A stretch of 32,748 nt of DNA from NCBI GenBank assembly GCA_041740995.1, contig JBGSKY010000141.1:1-32748 (forward strand), in the 5' to 3' direction. The translations under genes were made by a program, and so were the position numbers. Source of the stretch: JBGSKY01 sp041740995 (GTDB lineage Bacteria; Planctomycetota; Planctomycetia; Pirellulales; Pirellulaceae). The stretch's first letter is position 1; each line of letters begins with the position of its first letter. Under the pieces are notes generated by a model. The model saw only the letters and a program-made list of their open reading frames with translations. It did not search any database and was not told the origin of the DNA. Shown here piece after piece: positions 1 to 8,414 of the stretch.

Positions 1-618
1 AATCACTGCACCCACAACGAAAGCTGCCTTGAGCCAAATCATAAATGGCTCTTGCAAACCCAAGGCCTCGGTATTGGCTGGCATCTTTTGAGCACGCCAA
101 TACGGTTTCAACTTTTCAAGTTCTGGCGCTTGATATTTCTGCTCCATCAATTCTTTGGCGCGATCTGCCACGATTTGCTGCTCCGTGGTCAATGATGGAC
201 TTTCGACTTCGGTAGCGGCGCCGTCAATCGCTGGCGTTGATTCAGAATCGCTGACTGCATTTTGGCTTTCATCAGCAGGGTAAATTAACTCGGCGGGCGC
301 TAGGTAAACAAGTTCTGCGGTCAGACTGCTGGCAATTAAGAAGTCTTTAAAATTTTGAGGCAGCACACCGCCGCCGCGCATCTCTACCAAACGGCTGGCT
401 CGGTCAGCGTAAAATTCATCAAGTGATTTTTTGAGCGGAGTCTGCACATAGTTGACAACACTCTCGGCAAAAAGCAGTCCGATCAACATACCGCCAAAAA
501 GAAACCCAATCGCCCAAATCAGGCAGCGACGAAGCTCCTCGAGGTGCGATCCAAAACTCATCGAGCTTTTGTCGAATAAGTCATCAGCTTTCTTGAAAGG
601 CAATCCGTCTTTCAACAT
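1..618 (-). CDS. tatC: Sec-independent protein translocase TatC, N-terminal part (cut by the window start)
   Basis: TatC is the multi-spanning inner-membrane receptor of the Tat system; it binds twin-arginine signal peptides and exports folded proteins. The minus strand is open from the window edge to about 618. From the ATG at 618 it encodes 206 residues with the family hallmark SHLEELRRCL at residues 24-33, a first membrane segment at about 33-50, and EPFMIWLKAAF at 190-200, which matches the conserved stretch entering TM2. Between TM1 and that stretch lie about 130 residues, against roughly 25 in E. coli TatC. The extra part is acidic and polar and would be periplasmic. The C-terminal membrane segments lie outside the window. 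The start is uncertain: in-frame TTG at 633 and ATG at 561 also exist, and none has a strong ribosome-binding site. The gene lies 132 bp downstream of the dehydrogenase on the same strand. Confidence 0.9.
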   Translation of the reverse strand, partial: MLKDGLPFKKADDLFDKSSMSFGSHLEELRRCLIWAIGFLFGGMLIGLLFAESVVNYVQTPLKKSLDEFYADRASRLVEMRGGGVLPQNFKDFLIASSLTAELVYLAPAELIYPADESQNAVSDSESTPAIDGAATEVESPSLTTEQQIVADRAKELMEQKYQAPELEKLKPYWRAQKMPANTEALGLQEPFMIWLKAAFVVGAVI

Positions 619-667
619 TTCCAAACGGTCCAAGGTACGTCCCTATCTTTGAGCCAATCAATGCGGT

Positions 668-691
668 TCGGTCACGTATGACCGATTTTTT
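668..691 (+). terminator. Terminator-like hairpin between the dehydrogenase gene and tatC
   Basis: A 7-bp perfect stem, TCGGTCA (668-674) with TGACCGA (679-685), closes a CGTA loop and is followed on the plus strand by six T residues (686-691). In the plus direction this has the form of an intrinsic terminator, but no plus-strand gene lies to its left, so it would stop transcripts antisense to tatC. On the minus strand it sits in the leader of tatC without a T tract and might instead be an operator. The structure is seen; the role is inferred. Confidence 0.4.
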
Positions 692-750
692 AAACAAAAT
701 GCGTCCCTCTATTCTAATTCATAACGCGAAAATTGGCGGGTGGGAATTGG

Positions 751-3700
751 TCATTTTTGTTTGATCGGGATTTGAAGATAGCGGATCAGGTCACAAAGTT
801 GCTGGGCTGACAGGATTTCATCGAAGTTTTCTGGCATTAGCGAACGTCGTGTCTGTTTCTCTTCTTCAATGCTCGATAGTTCGATTGATCGCTCCTCTCC
901 CTTGACATCAGCCATTACAAGCTTCACATCGTCCCGCTGACGTACTAATCCCGAAAGGACCTGGCCATCTTGGGTCAAAATCGCGGTGGTCCAGAATGCA
1001 TGATCGACGTTTTGGTTAGGCATCAATATGTCTTCGCACAAACGCTCAAATCCCCGACCGCCCACGCCTTCCAACTGCGGGCCGACGACCTTGCCCTGAC
1101 CGGCGAACTGATGGCATTGCCCGCAATGCTGGCCGAACAACGCCTTACCACGTTCCGTGTCGCCGTTTAATGCGACGACTTCCGTTCGCCGCTGAATAAA
1201 TCGTTCGGCTCGTTGTTTGTCTTTTTCATCTTGGCTTGGCCGAAACTCAGCGATAGATTGGATGATTGAATTTGCACGGTTTGCTTCCCACCAATCGCTG
1301 GTAAGTTTTTCGATCGAACTTGCAGCGAGCCACCCGTTATTCAAGCCAGCTAGTAAGGCTTCATGCCAGCGAGATTGGCTCGCGAGAAAACTTGCCAGTT
1401 GCTGCTGAGCAATCGCATCGGATCGCATTGCCAAAGCTTGCAGCAGTGACAATTCATCGGACGAGCGGTTGACTGCCAAATCATCTAGTGCACTGATAGC
1501 AAGGTCCAAATGCCCCGCGTCCCAAGCTTGGATTGCCAGCGCGTCCGCTAAGTTGACTTGCCGTTTCGATCGCAACTGCCACTCCAGACGATACCGAGGA
1601 TCAAACGAACGCGGCAATTCAGGCATGACAATATCCGGCGACTGGTCAAAGCCACCAACCTGTCCGAGCAACTCTAAAGCATTTGCGAAGTCTTCTCTTT
1701 CGCGAGCCACATCCAAACGTTTGGTGCTGAATCCGCCAACAGCAAGCCAAGCGTATGTTCCACCGGCATCGCCATCAACGACGCGTAAGAAAACAGGTCT
1801 ACTTTGATACGGCTGGAGATCCCATTCGATTTTGATGGCCGCATCATTGCGAGGTGGAAATGTAATTTGCAAAACTTCTCTTGATATGCCGTCCACTAAT
1901 TCAACGCGGTTGAGATGGCTGTCTGGTTCGGTTGGCAAACCATTGTGTCCAGAGAGATAAAAATGTAGCTTTGATATTCCCGTCAAAGGTCCACTTCGAA
2001 GCGAGCCGGTGTATGACTCGCCTAACGGAAACGAGCTGAACATCAAATGGCTAACGCTACCGTTAGATTCCTGAGTCGGTCGCGTGTCCAGTGGCCAGCT
2101 AGCCACGCGAGCGGATGTGCCGTCAAGAATATTGCTGCGTTGGGGACCGCTGGACGACCAGCTAATAAGCTGACTGACGGACGAATCCGAGTCGTCTAGC
2201 AGTACGCGTTGGAAATATTTAGCCAGTACCGCCGCTGCACGTTGTTGAACAGCGGGCTTAAGCCGAGCTTGCTGTTGCAGCACGTTGATGACCGTTCGCA
2301 AATGCAGCAAATGCATGTCCGGCATATCTAACAACCGATCATCCATTAAACAAAGTAGCCCATCGATTTGGTCGTCCGGCAATGCTGTCACGATCGAACG
2401 CAGGACTTCATCGCGAAGTCCCAATTGAGTGAAATTTTTCGAGACGTATGCCAATCCGGCCTCGGCAGGGAACTGTGTTGCCGGTAATGCGATCATGATC
2501 TGAAATAGCTCGTGCCCAAGCTTGCTGTCCATTTCGATGTCAGGCGAAGACCGACCAGATTGCTCAAGCGTGCTCTCGGTTTTCGAGGTCGATGGAGAAG
2601 AAGTTTTCGCAGAATCTGGCTGGCACAAATTGGATGACGTCCAATGAACAAACAGTTCCGATCGGACGAGCGGACGATTCAGCATTTCTCGGACAACAAT
2701 TCGCAAGGTTGCGAACATCATCGGGTCGACTGACTTGCAATCTGCAATCGCTTGCAACATTGGTGGCACATCATTCGCTCGTCCAATCTTGGCTAATACG
2801 CGGGCAGCGGCAGCGGCTGCATGCGGACTCGACTTCCAATTTCTGACCGCTTCAATAGCCCGTGACGCAAGTGTCTCACTCAAGTTCGGCTTGGCTGTGG
2901 CGATGGCCGAATCATCGTGTGGAAAGCTGGCCGTCCAGTCAGCAAAGATTTGCCAAGCGCTGGCCGCAACAATTGCGTCTGGGTCTTCGCAGGCGTTCAA
3001 ATTTGGTTCGAACCAATCGTCTATCGGTGTTAGCTCACTTTGCAGACGAGCCACCGCTGATTTGGCTTGTGGCGTCTCCAGTTTCGATGTCAGTGGACCT
3101 TGTAGCAACTGGCTGATCGTCGCTGGGTTTGCGTTTACTATCTCTTCGATTCGCTGCATTGCTAGACGACGAAGCGTTGGATTATTGTCATCCAATGTAG
3201 CGACGCAATTAGCAATGGTATTGAGTGAGCTGGCCAATTCAGTCGATGGCGACGATACTTCAGACTTGACGCCAATCCGCCAAATGCGACCGCGAAAACG
3301 ATCTCGGCCTGGGTGATCTAAAGGAACTTCGTAATGCCCGATGACACGGTTGTAGAAATCGGCCACGTAGAGCCAACCATCTGGTCCAAGTCGTACATCG
3401 ACTGGCCGAAACCAGGAGTCATCGCTGGTAAGCAAGTCGGGTTGTTCAATGGCCCGAACGCTCAATCCACTCCGATCGATTTGATTGCTGTTGATCCGGC
3501 TGGTCATCACGTTGCCGCTGAAAAATCGTGATTGAAACTCCGCTGGCAAGTTGCTGCCCTGTCCAAGTTCCAGGCCGGCAATAGCAGTCGAGCCATGCAA
3601 GTGATCCATTACCGGAGCAATAAATCCAAGGCCATCATGCGGACGGCCAAAGCTCGGGTAGCATCCGCCTTGAATGACCTGTGAAATCGGCTTGCTGTGA

Positions 3701-4560
3701 CAATCAGCCGTGAACACTTCTCCCCATTGATCGATTGTCATTCCAAATGGATTGACTTGGCCTTGAGCGTAAAGTTCGACCGATGAGCCGTCTGGTTTGA
3801 AGCGAAAGACATTACCGCTGCTCATCGTGACCAGCCGTCCGTCGGTTCCTGAGACCTTCGAGTTGTTATTGAAGCCGTGATTGGCCATCACCCAACCATC
3901 TGGCGACGAGCGAAGCGAGTTGACCATCCCGTGCGTGTCTCGCGTTGTATCAAATGGCCCAAGCACGACCTCTCGCGAGTCGCAAACGTTATCGCCGTCG
4001 GTATCCCGCAACATATAAATGTTCGGGATGCTGAAGCACAATACTCCGTTTTCAAATGGCAAAATACCAATTGGAATATTTAGTCCGTCGGCAAACGTCG
4101 TCGCAGTTTCGCGATAGCCGTCACCGTCGACATCTTCAAGGATCACAATCGAATCTTTCGGACCGCGCTGCTCAGGATCGCGTGCGGCGTCGTACGGGTA
4201 TGGATACTCATATGTTTGAGTGACCCACAACCGGCCGCGCCAATCGAAGGCCATGTTCAACGGTTTTGCAATCGCTGGTTCGCTGGCCACGAGTTCGACG
4301 GTTAGTTGGTCCGGTACACGAAAGCCACGCAGTTCGTCCAGCGGGTTTCGCGGTTCAGTCGAACGTACGCCCAAACCATACTCTTCTGGCGGTGTCGTCG
4401 GTTCCAAGCTTCTGACCAATCGTCCAGACGCAGTTAACTGCGTGTTGTCGGCGTCTTTTGAAGTTTGAGCTTGGAGTGGCGTAGAGTTTGAAAAGATCAA
4501 AAGCAGCGAAAGACTCGCATGGGCAATTGAGTTCACGCGGCGAGGGGCAGCGAAATGCAT
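751..4560 (-). CDS. PVC-type membrane-bound dehydrogenase with HEAT-like repeats and C-terminal haem-binding domain
   Basis: This 1269-residue protein has the planctomycete/verrucomicrobial architecture described by TIGR02604 (membrane-bound dehydrogenase domain) and TIGR02603 (haem-binding domain). Residues 1-31 are a signal peptide ending LQA, so the protein is exported. Residues about 75-430 form a beta-propeller-like dehydrogenase region of the sugar-dehydrogenase type, with phrases such as LVELVASEPAIAKPLNM-like N-terminal segments and DGWLYVADFYNRVIGHYE near 395. Helical, alanine-rich HEAT-like sequence follows to about 850, then a beta-rich insert (about 860-970). The C-terminal cytochrome domain has CGQCH with Cys1146, Cys1149 and His1150, and a likely distal haem ligand Met1242 in SLMPENF. 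The substrate is unknown; such proteins are thought to pass electrons from periplasmic oxidation to a cytochrome chain. The ATG at 4560 is favoured because it directly begins the signal peptide. Confidence 0.93.
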   Translation of the reverse strand: MHFAAPRRVNSIAHASLSLLLIFSNSTPLQAQTSKDADNTQLTASGRLVRSLEPTTPPEEYGLGVRSTEPRNPLDELRGFRVPDQLTVELVASEPAIAKPLNMAFDWRGRLWVTQTYEYPYPYDAARDPEQRGPKDSIVILEDVDGDGYRETATTFADGLNIPIGILPFENGVLCFSIPNIYMLRDTDGDNVCDSREVVLGPFDTTRDTHGMVNSLRSSPDGWVMANHGFNNNSKVSGTDGRLVTMSSGNVFRFKPDGSSVELYAQGQVNPFGMTIDQWGEVFTADCHSKPISQVIQGGCYPSFGRPHDGLGFIAPVMDHLHGSTAIAGLELGQGSNLPAEFQSRFFSGNVMTSRINSNQIDRSGLSVRAIEQPDLLTSDDSWFRPVDVRLGPDGWLYVADFYNRVIGHYEVPLDHPGRDRFRGRIWRIGVKSEVSSPSTELASSLNTIANCVATLDDNNPTLRRLAMQRIEEIVNANPATISQLLQGPLTSKLETPQAKSAVARLQSELTPIDDWFEPNLNACEDPDAIVAASAWQIFADWTASFPHDDSAIATAKPNLSETLASRAIEAVRNWKSSPHAAAAAARVLAKIGRANDVPPMLQAIADCKSVDPMMFATLRIVVREMLNRPLVRSELFVHWTSSNLCQPDSAKTSSPSTSKTESTLEQSGRSSPDIEMDSKLGHELFQIMIALPATQFPAEAGLAYVSKNFTQLGLRDEVLRSIVTALPDDQIDGLLCLMDDRLLDMPDMHLLHLRTVINVLQQQARLKPAVQQRAAAVLAKYFQRVLLDDSDSSVSQLISWSSSGPQRSNILDGTSARVASWPLDTRPTQESNGSVSHLMFSSFPLGESYTGSLRSGPLTGISKLHFYLSGHNGLPTEPDSHLNRVELVDGISREVLQITFPPRNDAAIKIEWDLQPYQSRPVFLRVVDGDAGGTYAWLAVGGFSTKRLDVAREREDFANALELLGQVGGFDQSPDIVMPELPRSFDPRYRLEWQLRSKRQVNLADALAIQAWDAGHLDLAISALDDLAVNRSSDELSLLQALAMRSDAIAQQQLASFLASQSRWHEALLAGLNNGWLAASSIEKLTSDWWEANRANSIIQSIAEFRPSQDEKDKQRAERFIQRRTEVVALNGDTERGKALFGQHCGQCHQFAGQGKVVGPQLEGVGGRGFERLCEDILMPNQNVDHAFWTTAILTQDGQVLSGLVRQRDDVKLVMADVKGEERSIELSSIEEEKQTRRSLMPENFDEILSAQQLCDLIRYLQIPIKQK

Positions 4561-4794
4561 TATTAATGCCTTAGTGAAGGGTGGGCAGGCGGGGCAGGCA
4601 GGTATTGAAAACAGAGGAATCGACTGCGAATTTCGAAGTTACCGAATACTTGGCCGATCGATTCTATCCTGTTTTGTGGCGGTCTGCACATCCGATTTTA
4701 TGTCAAAGGTCGCTGGTAAGGAGTTCTAGTCGCCAAGATTGCCTTATAACGCAATTTAAAGGAGACTTATACTTACTGGGCCTATTGATTGGGG

Positions 4795-4800
4795 TATAAT
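4795..4800 (+). promoter_or_regulatory. Possible -10 box ahead of the kinase gene
   Basis: A perfect TATAAT lies 56 bp before the GTG and 83 bp before the ATG candidate start of the kinase gene. The best -35 at proper spacing (TTACTG at 4773, 16-bp spacer) matches the consensus poorly. The rest of the 295-bp divergent gap between the dehydrogenase and kinase genes shows no other clear signal. Confidence 0.3.
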
Positions 4801-4855
4801 CAAGTGCTCGGTCGGCGGCGTATTTTTAACTGATTTCTCTAAGCCTTTTAGCTAA

Positions 4856-6727
4856 GTGGCTGACTCCTCGATCCATCCGTCGATGTTTGCAACTGATTCA
4901 CGATCGGGGTTTGCCGAAAGTGATCTTCCAAAAGTCGGCCATTTTGTTCCCACCGATCCGTTTGATACTGATCGAGTTGAGGCCAATCCGACGGCGAATT
5001 CATCGGCTACTACCTCCGACGAAAACGGCGTCAGAGTCTCCAATCGTGCCGAGCCAAACGCAGAACAACTTCGTGAGGTAAGTGACTCGCAATATTATTC
5101 TTGCGAGTGTGGCGACCGCTTTGGGATTGATCCAACAATCGCCACGGCCTGCCCCGGTTGTGGGCATGTCGTGAATGTGAGAGCGCGTAACGCCGAAGCG
5201 GTGACGCTGTCGGTGGAAGAGTTCGATTCACTCGAAACCGGTGGCCAAAGAGCGTCAAATTTCGTCAGCGATGCTGCGGCAGCAGGCAAGCTTCGCGGGC
5301 TAATGCTCGGCCACTTTCTTTTAGAAGACGTTTTGGGCCGTGGTGGCATGGGAGCCGTTTACCGAGCGCTGGATACTTCATTGCAGCGGCATGTGGCGGT
5401 CAAAGTCATCAACGAGATCAAATTTGGAAGGGATCATCATTCGACTGCCGCAGCAATCGTTCGAGAAGCTGTCGCGCAAGCGAGACTTAATCATCCCAAT
5501 ATTGTGACGATTTATTATGTCGGACGGACCGACGACGAACCTTTTTTGGCGATGGAACTGGTCAATGGTTCTACCCTGCGAAACCGGCTTGAAGAGGGCC
5601 GTATTTCCTATGGCGATATGATTGACATCAGCCTGCAATTGGTTCGAGCGCTAGAACACGCTTCTCGCATCAACATTGTTCATGGCGATATCAAGCCGAA
5701 CAATTTGCTTTTGGACGAGGCGGGGAATGTAAAGCTGTCTGATTTTGGACTGGCGCGATCGACACTTGAAATAAATGAGAATCTGCCGCTCTCAGGAACG
5801 CCCACTTATATGGCCCCTGAACTTTTGGAGACTTGCCAAGTCTCAGTTCAAAGCGACATGTATGCAGTTGGTGTGACCTTGTTCGAGATGGCCTTTGGTC
5901 GTTTGCCGTACGCTTTCGACGGACAGAGTGTTCGCCAGCAATTGCGGACCCATGCGACCGAAGCAGTGCAATTTCCGGAACCTTGGCCGACAGAAATTCC
6001 CGCTGAACTGCGACCAATCTTGGAATGTTTGCTGGCGAAAGATCCACAGCAACGATATCCAGATTACGGCAAGTTTTTACGTGAGTTGGAGTTGATTCAA
6101 CCGGTCAACACGACGATTGCTGGCATTGCATTGCGTGCCGCCGCCTTTGCAATCGATCAAGCGATCTTGCTTGCTTGTTTTTTTCCGTTCGGCGCATTGA
6201 TCTACATGCTTCAAGTATGGATGGCGAAATATGCTGGCTATGGCGCGACGCTCAAGCCTTGGAATCTCGCGATCGCTTTAGCAGCTTTGGTTGTTCCATT
6301 GGCCGCCATTCAGATGACGCGTAAGGGCTGGCGGACGCCCGGCAAATACCTTTTTCAATTGCGCGTAACCGAACAACATGGCCTGCTGTTAAGTCGCCGG
6401 CTTGCGTTGTGGCGAGCAGTTTTTCGCAACACGACCGGCTGGTTGATCCCATTGGGCTTATTTGGAGGCATCTATTTTTCGTTAGTCAACGAAATAACGT
6501 ATGTCATAGTGTTGCTCCTATTGCTTGCCGAGGTGATCTGTGCGATTTCGTCGCCCGACCGCCGATCGGTGCATGATTTGATTTGTGGTTCTCGCGTGGT
6601 TTTAGATTCCAAACCTAGCCACCATGCGAACCGCAGCAAGCGCAACTATCGTCGACAGTTGCCGACGGCCTCTTTTGAGCTGTCTTCCTCGACCACGCAG
6701 GCCGAGCCGGGCGCTTTAGACAGTTAA
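4856..6727 (+). CDS. Membrane Ser/Thr protein kinase: zinc ribbon, Pkn2-type kinase domain, RDD membrane domain
   Basis: A 623-residue eukaryotic-like protein kinase. The N-terminus is polar and disordered-looking, then Cys83, Cys85, Cys99 and Cys102 form a zinc-ribbon-like knuckle. The kinase domain spans about 153-415: glycine loop GRGGMGAVY (161-169), catalytic Lys183, alphaC Glu204, catalytic loop HGDIKPNN (276-283, Asp278), DFG (296-298) and APE (320-322). The usual Arg before the catalytic Asp is Gly277, so it is a non-RD kinase whose activation may not need activation-loop phosphorylation. Residues about 423-585 are an RDD domain with three or so membrane spans (R427, D434, GWRTPGKYLFQLRV at 491-504, DRRSVHDLICG at 568-578). 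Known bacterial kinases of this class usually have a single span and an outer sensor; here the membrane part is an RDD module with little extracellular loop. The GTG at 4856 follows a stop codon directly; ATG at 4883 is an equally good start. Targets are unknown. Confidence 0.9.
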   Translation: MADSSIHPSMFATDSRSGFAESDLPKVGHFVPTDPFDTDRVEANPTANSSATTSDENGVRVSNRAEPNAEQLREVSDSQYYSCECGDRFGIDPTIATACPGCGHVVNVRARNAEAVTLSVEEFDSLETGGQRASNFVSDAAAAGKLRGLMLGHFLLEDVLGRGGMGAVYRALDTSLQRHVAVKVINEIKFGRDHHSTAAAIVREAVAQARLNHPNIVTIYYVGRTDDEPFLAMELVNGSTLRNRLEEGRISYGDMIDISLQLVRALEHASRINIVHGDIKPNNLLLDEAGNVKLSDFGLARSTLEINENLPLSGTPTYMAPELLETCQVSVQSDMYAVGVTLFEMAFGRLPYAFDGQSVRQQLRTHATEAVQFPEPWPTEIPAELRPILECLLAKDPQQRYPDYGKFLRELELIQPVNTTIAGIALRAAAFAIDQAILLACFFPFGALIYMLQVWMAKYAGYGATLKPWNLAIALAALVVPLAAIQMTRKGWRTPGKYLFQLRVTEQHGLLLSRRLALWRAVFRNTTGWLIPLGLFGGIYFSLVNEITYVIVLLLLLAEVICAISSPDRRSVHDLICGSRVVLDSKPSHHANRSKRNYRRQLPTASFELSSSTTQAEPGALDS

Positions 6728-7246
6728 ATCGATTGACATCGACTGTTCTGTTTGCGCAGACTTGAACGCGGTTTGATGACTAATTTGGTTGCGAGTTGAG
6801 ACACCGGCATGTGTCTAGGTAATCTGTGCGGCCGCACATTCTGGGCAGCTAACGCAGGGCGTAAAGTCAGCCCATTTTGTTAAGCTCGGCAGGCTTGGGT
6901 ATTTGCGGAAAAATGGCATCGGTAGCTCAAGCGCTTTGGAAAAGGGGACCGATACAAAACGCACCAAGACTAACCATGTTACGTCCGGCTGATCGTGAAG
7001 CCGGAACCAACGTAACGGATTTTTCTTGTCGAACATTGGAAGGAACGCCACTCAGCTTGCTAGTCAAGTTGACCGATGTTCGAGATAAGGAGGCCGCAGT
7101 ATTTCGCTGTGGTTGCGTTTGTACAGAGGAAGTGAATTTGGTTGCTAAGAAATTAGCGATTGAGTTTGCGAGAACGGTCAACGAAGTCGAATGTAGGCTG
7201 CTTCGCTGCAGTTCTGCGTTCAAAGGCCACGCCGGCCAGAGGGCGA

Positions 7247-7273
7247 TTTCGGCGGCGGCTTCGTGCGCCGAAA
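7247..7273 (+). other. GC-rich hairpin upstream of the cysteine-rich gene
   Basis: TTTCGGCG (7247-7254) pairs perfectly with CGCCGAAA (7266-7273) across an 11-base loop. It has no T tract, so it is not a standard terminator. It lies 80 bp before the ATG of the cysteine-rich gene, probably in its 5' leader or promoter zone. It might stabilise or regulate the transcript; this is inference. Confidence 0.35.
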
Positions 7274-7335
7274 CCGGTCTCTAGCTAAGCCGAAGTGCAA
7301 CGATTCCTAAGACTCAGTTTCGGCGTTCAAATCAT

Positions 7336-7342
7336 AAGGGAG
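7336..7342 (+). promoter_or_regulatory. Ribosome-binding site of the cysteine-rich gene
   Basis: AAGGGAG stands 10 bases before the ATG at 7353. It favours that ATG over the in-frame TTG at 7347, which is too close to the site. Confidence 0.65.
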
Positions 7343-7352
7343 ATGATTGTCG

Positions 7353-8207
7353 ATGAAGATTAACATTTTAGTAGGGTCTATGGTCCTGGGCGCGAGCCTT
7401 GTCAGCCAAAGCTTCGGCTTCGGACTGCTGGACCGCATGCTCGGCGGACACGGCTGCGGCTGCGCAAGCTCATGCTGTGACACGTCAGTGTGCGAACCAT
7501 CTTGCGGTTGTGAAATGGGTGGCTGCTCGGCTGACCCTAGCTGCGGATGTGAAATGGCTGCTTGCGGTGGTTGCTCGGCTGATCCAAGCTGCGGCTGCGA
7601 AATGGCAGCTTGCGGTGGTTGTTCGGCTGATCCAAGCTGCGGATGCGAGATGGCATCTTGCGCTCCAGCTAGCTGCGACACTGGTTGCGGATCAAAGAAG
7701 CACTGCCACAAGCCATTGCTCGGTTTGTTGAAGAAGCTGCATGAGAAGAAGTCTTGCTGCGCAGCTCCAAGCTGTGGTTGCGAAATGGCTTCGTCTTGTG
7801 GTGGTTGCTCAGCTGACCCAAGCTGTGGTTGCGAAATGGCAGCTTGCGGCGGATGCTCGGCTGATCCAAGCTGCGGTTGCGAAATGGCAGCTTGCGGTGG
7901 ATGCTCGGCTGATCCAAGCTGTGGCTGCGAAATGGCTTCATGTGCACCAGCTAGCTGCGACAGCGGTTGCGGATCAAAGAAGCGTTGCGGCCTGTTGGCT
8001 AAACTTTTTAGCTGCAACAAGGGTTGTGATTCCGGTTGCGATTCATGCGATAGCTGCACCGTAGCAGCAGCTGCTCCATGCAGCTCGTGTGGTTCGGCTC
8101 CAGCACCAATGTACGCACCTGCTGCACCAGCACCAGTTGTTGACCCAAGTGCATACTTGAACAGCAAGCGTCGTGTCATTCAAGCTAGCAGCACGACCAT
8201 CCGCTAA
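7353..8207 (+). CDS. Cysteine-rich repeat protein, probably exported; function unknown
   Basis: A 284-residue protein with 49 cysteines (17 percent). Residues 1-22 look like a signal peptide. The core is eight copies of PSCGCEM. Six of these sit in a 16-residue unit of the form SADPSCGCEMAACGGC; they lie in two arrays (59-103 and 153-200), and the whole block of about 70 residues (49-118) is duplicated (139-212). A lysine-rich linker (119-134: HKPLLGLLKKLHEKK region) separates the two halves. After residue 240 cysteines nearly stop and an Ala/Pro-rich tail ends in the basic SKRRVIQ. The even spacing of Cys pairs suggests either dense disulphide cross-linking outside the cytoplasm or metal binding. 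Planctomycete cell walls are rich in cysteine-containing protein, so a structural wall role is possible but unproven. A strong terminator follows, so it is probably monocistronic and well expressed. Confidence 0.85.
   Translation: MKINILVGSMVLGASLVSQSFGFGLLDRMLGGHGCGCASSCCDTSVCEPSCGCEMGGCSADPSCGCEMAACGGCSADPSCGCEMAACGGCSADPSCGCEMASCAPASCDTGCGSKKHCHKPLLGLLKKLHEKKSCCAAPSCGCEMASSCGGCSADPSCGCEMAACGGCSADPSCGCEMAACGGCSADPSCGCEMASCAPASCDSGCGSKKRCGLLAKLFSCNKGCDSGCDSCDSCTVAAAAPCSSCGSAPAPMYAPAAPAPVVDPSAYLNSKRRVIQASSTTIR
7527..7661 (+). repeat. Coding tandem repeats, first array (48-bp unit)
   Basis: Two full 48-bp units and a partial third encode SADPSCGCEMAACGGC and the variant beginning SADPSCGCEMASC. 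The copies are close to identical at the protein level and show scattered synonymous changes in DNA, which points to selection on the protein rather than very recent slippage. Confidence 0.85.
7809..7952 (+). repeat. Coding tandem repeats, second array (48-bp unit)
   Basis: Three 48-bp units repeat the layout of the first array, ending in the same CAPASC variant. With the flanking GCGSKK segments this shows an internal duplication of the entire block. Confidence 0.85.
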
Positions 8208-8283
8208 ATTGCCTCAAAGGCAATTGTCGCGGCGGTGAGGTTGGAAACAACCTTCTGCAAGCTCTTAAGACAGACGCATTAAG

Positions 8284-8327
8284 AACAGCCCGTTAGGCTC
8301 GCAAGAGCCGAAGCGGGCTGTTTTTTT
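8284..8327 (+). terminator. Intrinsic terminator of the cysteine-rich gene
   Basis: ACAGCCCG (8285-8292) pairs with CGGGCTGT (8314-8321), with an inner GGCTC/GAGCC stem around a GCAA loop, followed by seven T residues (8321-8327). The structure lies 77 bp after the stop codon. On the other strand it could also end the transcript of the PEP-CTERM gene, which stops at 8415. Confidence 0.9.
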
Positions 8328-8414
8328 GTATTGAACGACGACGGCCGTTGGTTAACGTAAATCGGCAGCTCGCTTTGGATCGACAGCGGAAACAGACTTC
8401 GGTCTTGCAACGCA

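Larger units (their letters stand above)
6728..7352 (+). other. Intergenic region before the cysteine-rich gene; no convincing gene
   Basis: Open frames exist here on both strands (plus 6877-7284, minus 6927-7223), but neither encodes a recognisable motif, and the minus product is Ser/Thr-rich in the way shadow frames are. The region does not show the conserved parts of RNase P RNA, tmRNA or SRP RNA. It contains the hairpin at 7247-7273 and probably the promoter of the downstream gene, which I cannot place. Confidence 0.5.

Noticed and set aside
2735..3316. 193-codon plus-strand frame inside the dehydrogenase gene
   Set aside because: The minus strand carries a clear multidomain protein here. 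The plus frame has no motif and is a composition shadow of the helical repeat region.
6877..7284. 135-codon plus-strand frame before the cysteine-rich gene
   Set aside because: No recognisable motif, no ribosome-binding site, and a competing frame on the other strand. Retained only as part of the intergenic entry.
7501..7952. Regular 48-bp direct repeats that could suggest a CRISPR array
   Set aside because: The repeats are in frame, contiguous without unique spacers, and encode a consistent 16-residue protein unit.
7307..8179. Long Gln/Pro-rich frame on the minus strand opposite the cysteine-rich gene
   Set aside because: Its repeats (ISQPQLGSAEHPP type) are the mirror of the plus-strand Cys repeats. 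The plus frame has a ribosome-binding site, a signal peptide and a terminator; the minus frame has none.
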